IMG/VR virus record: IMGVR_UViG_3300012920_000107
Span: 1-37,258 of that record
From: a virus
Length of the DNA stretch: 37,258 nucleotides
Direction: 5' to 3' (one strand)
In this document: one piece after another, positions 37,030-37,258 of the stretch
Layout of the letters: each line of letters opens with the position of its first letter
Position numbering within the stretch: the stretch's first letter is position 1
Notes under the pieces: model-generated
The model's database searches: none
The model's input: only the letters and a program-made list of their open reading frames with translations
What the model was told of the DNA's origin: nothing
Translations under genes and position numbers: made by a program

Positions 37030-37258
37030 TGGATCCTGATAGAGATTTTAGAAGATATATGGTATGGACATTTGTTCTTATTTTGTTCTTACTTGTTTCC
37101 AAGCTTGCCATTGCTAGCGAAAAGGTGTATTATAATGATATTAAGACTTTAAAACCTGGTGAAGTTGATGACCAGTATTGTTATGTTAAAGTAGTAATTA
37201 CAGAAAAAGATGATGTTGTTACTAAAGAAGAAATTTTGGAGTGTGCAGACGGCCGTAA
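37026..37258 (+). CDS. Secreted or membrane-anchored protein, cut by window end
   Basis: Frame open from ATG 37026 to the last base (77 codons plus 2 bases). Start MMDPDRDFRRYMVWTFVLIL, a hydrophobic core to SKLAIAS, then a likely cleavage site before EKVYYND. The mature part begins with DIKTLKPGEVDDQYCYVKVV and has a second Cys near the edge. The start overlaps the lipoprotein stop (ATGA). Type of export (cleaved or anchored) is uncertain; the C-terminus is missing. Confidence 0.65.
   Translation, partial: MMDPDRDFRRYMVWTFVLILFLLVSKLAIASEKVYYNDIKTLKPGEVDDQYCYVKVVITEKDDVVTKEEILECADGR

Overview
The window is a continuous stretch of a T4-superfamily marine myovirus. The evidence is a gp41-type replicative helicase (cut at the left edge), a gp61-type primase, class Ia ribonucleotide reductase subunits, T4-type late promoters (TATAAATA), and many proteins of the kind conserved in cyanophages and pelagiphages. 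The DNA is visibly AT-rich. No photosynthesis genes are seen, and one protein resembles the 17 kDa surface antigen of alphaproteobacteria, so a SAR11-like (Pelagibacter) host is my best guess. That host assignment is inference. All supported genes lie on the + strand, tightly packed, mostly with ATGA/TAATG or short overlaps. I see no tRNA, CRISPR array, integrase or insertion sequence.

Layout. (1) 2-2601: helicase end, a 2-oxoglutarate/Fe(II) oxygenase, a small protein and a nuclease-like protein whose start region carries a hairpin and a late promoter. (2) 2608-11385: a block opened by paired late and sigma70-like promoters. It encodes a KxDG nucleotidyltransferase, an adenylate kinase, a zeta-toxin-like P-loop kinase, a 772-aa protein with two nucleotidyltransferase domains, and several modular proteins. 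Many begin with a short MKTF-like leader ending in Glu and contain (L/I)xE/(A/G/S) sites. These resemble the capsid-targeting sequence and prohead-protease sites of T4 internal proteins, so this looks like a set of enzymes and modular proteins packaged in the capsid. (3) 11377-15421: a HAD phosphatase behind a second copy of the promoter cassette, then structural/fibre-like and more leader-bearing proteins. (4) 15426-20086: membrane proteins (holin-like, coiled-coil anchors) and two large secreted Asn/Thr-rich proteins under a late promoter. (5) 20089-25923: primase, nrdA, an unknown gene, nrdB, a small zinc ribbon and a RuvC-like nuclease. (6) 25901-33496: surface-glycan or glycosylation cluster with several glycosyltransferases, a sugar nucleotidyltransferase, a HAD phosphatase, a DeoD-type purine nucleoside phosphorylase and a tandem pair of paralogues, closed by a strong terminator. 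(7) 33580-37258: short early-type genes under tandem sigma70-like promoters, then a run of small secreted proteins and lipoproteins, the last cut by the window end.

Regulation visible in sequence: sigma70-like promoters with A-tracts upstream (TTGCCA/TTGACA, 16-17 bp, TATAAT-like) precede replication and small early genes. TATAAATA elements precede structural, lysis and secreted genes. At three places the late element is built into a hairpin: one that would hide a ribosome-binding site, one terminator, and one UUCG-capped stem. RNA made by read-through and RNA started at the late promoter would therefore behave differently.
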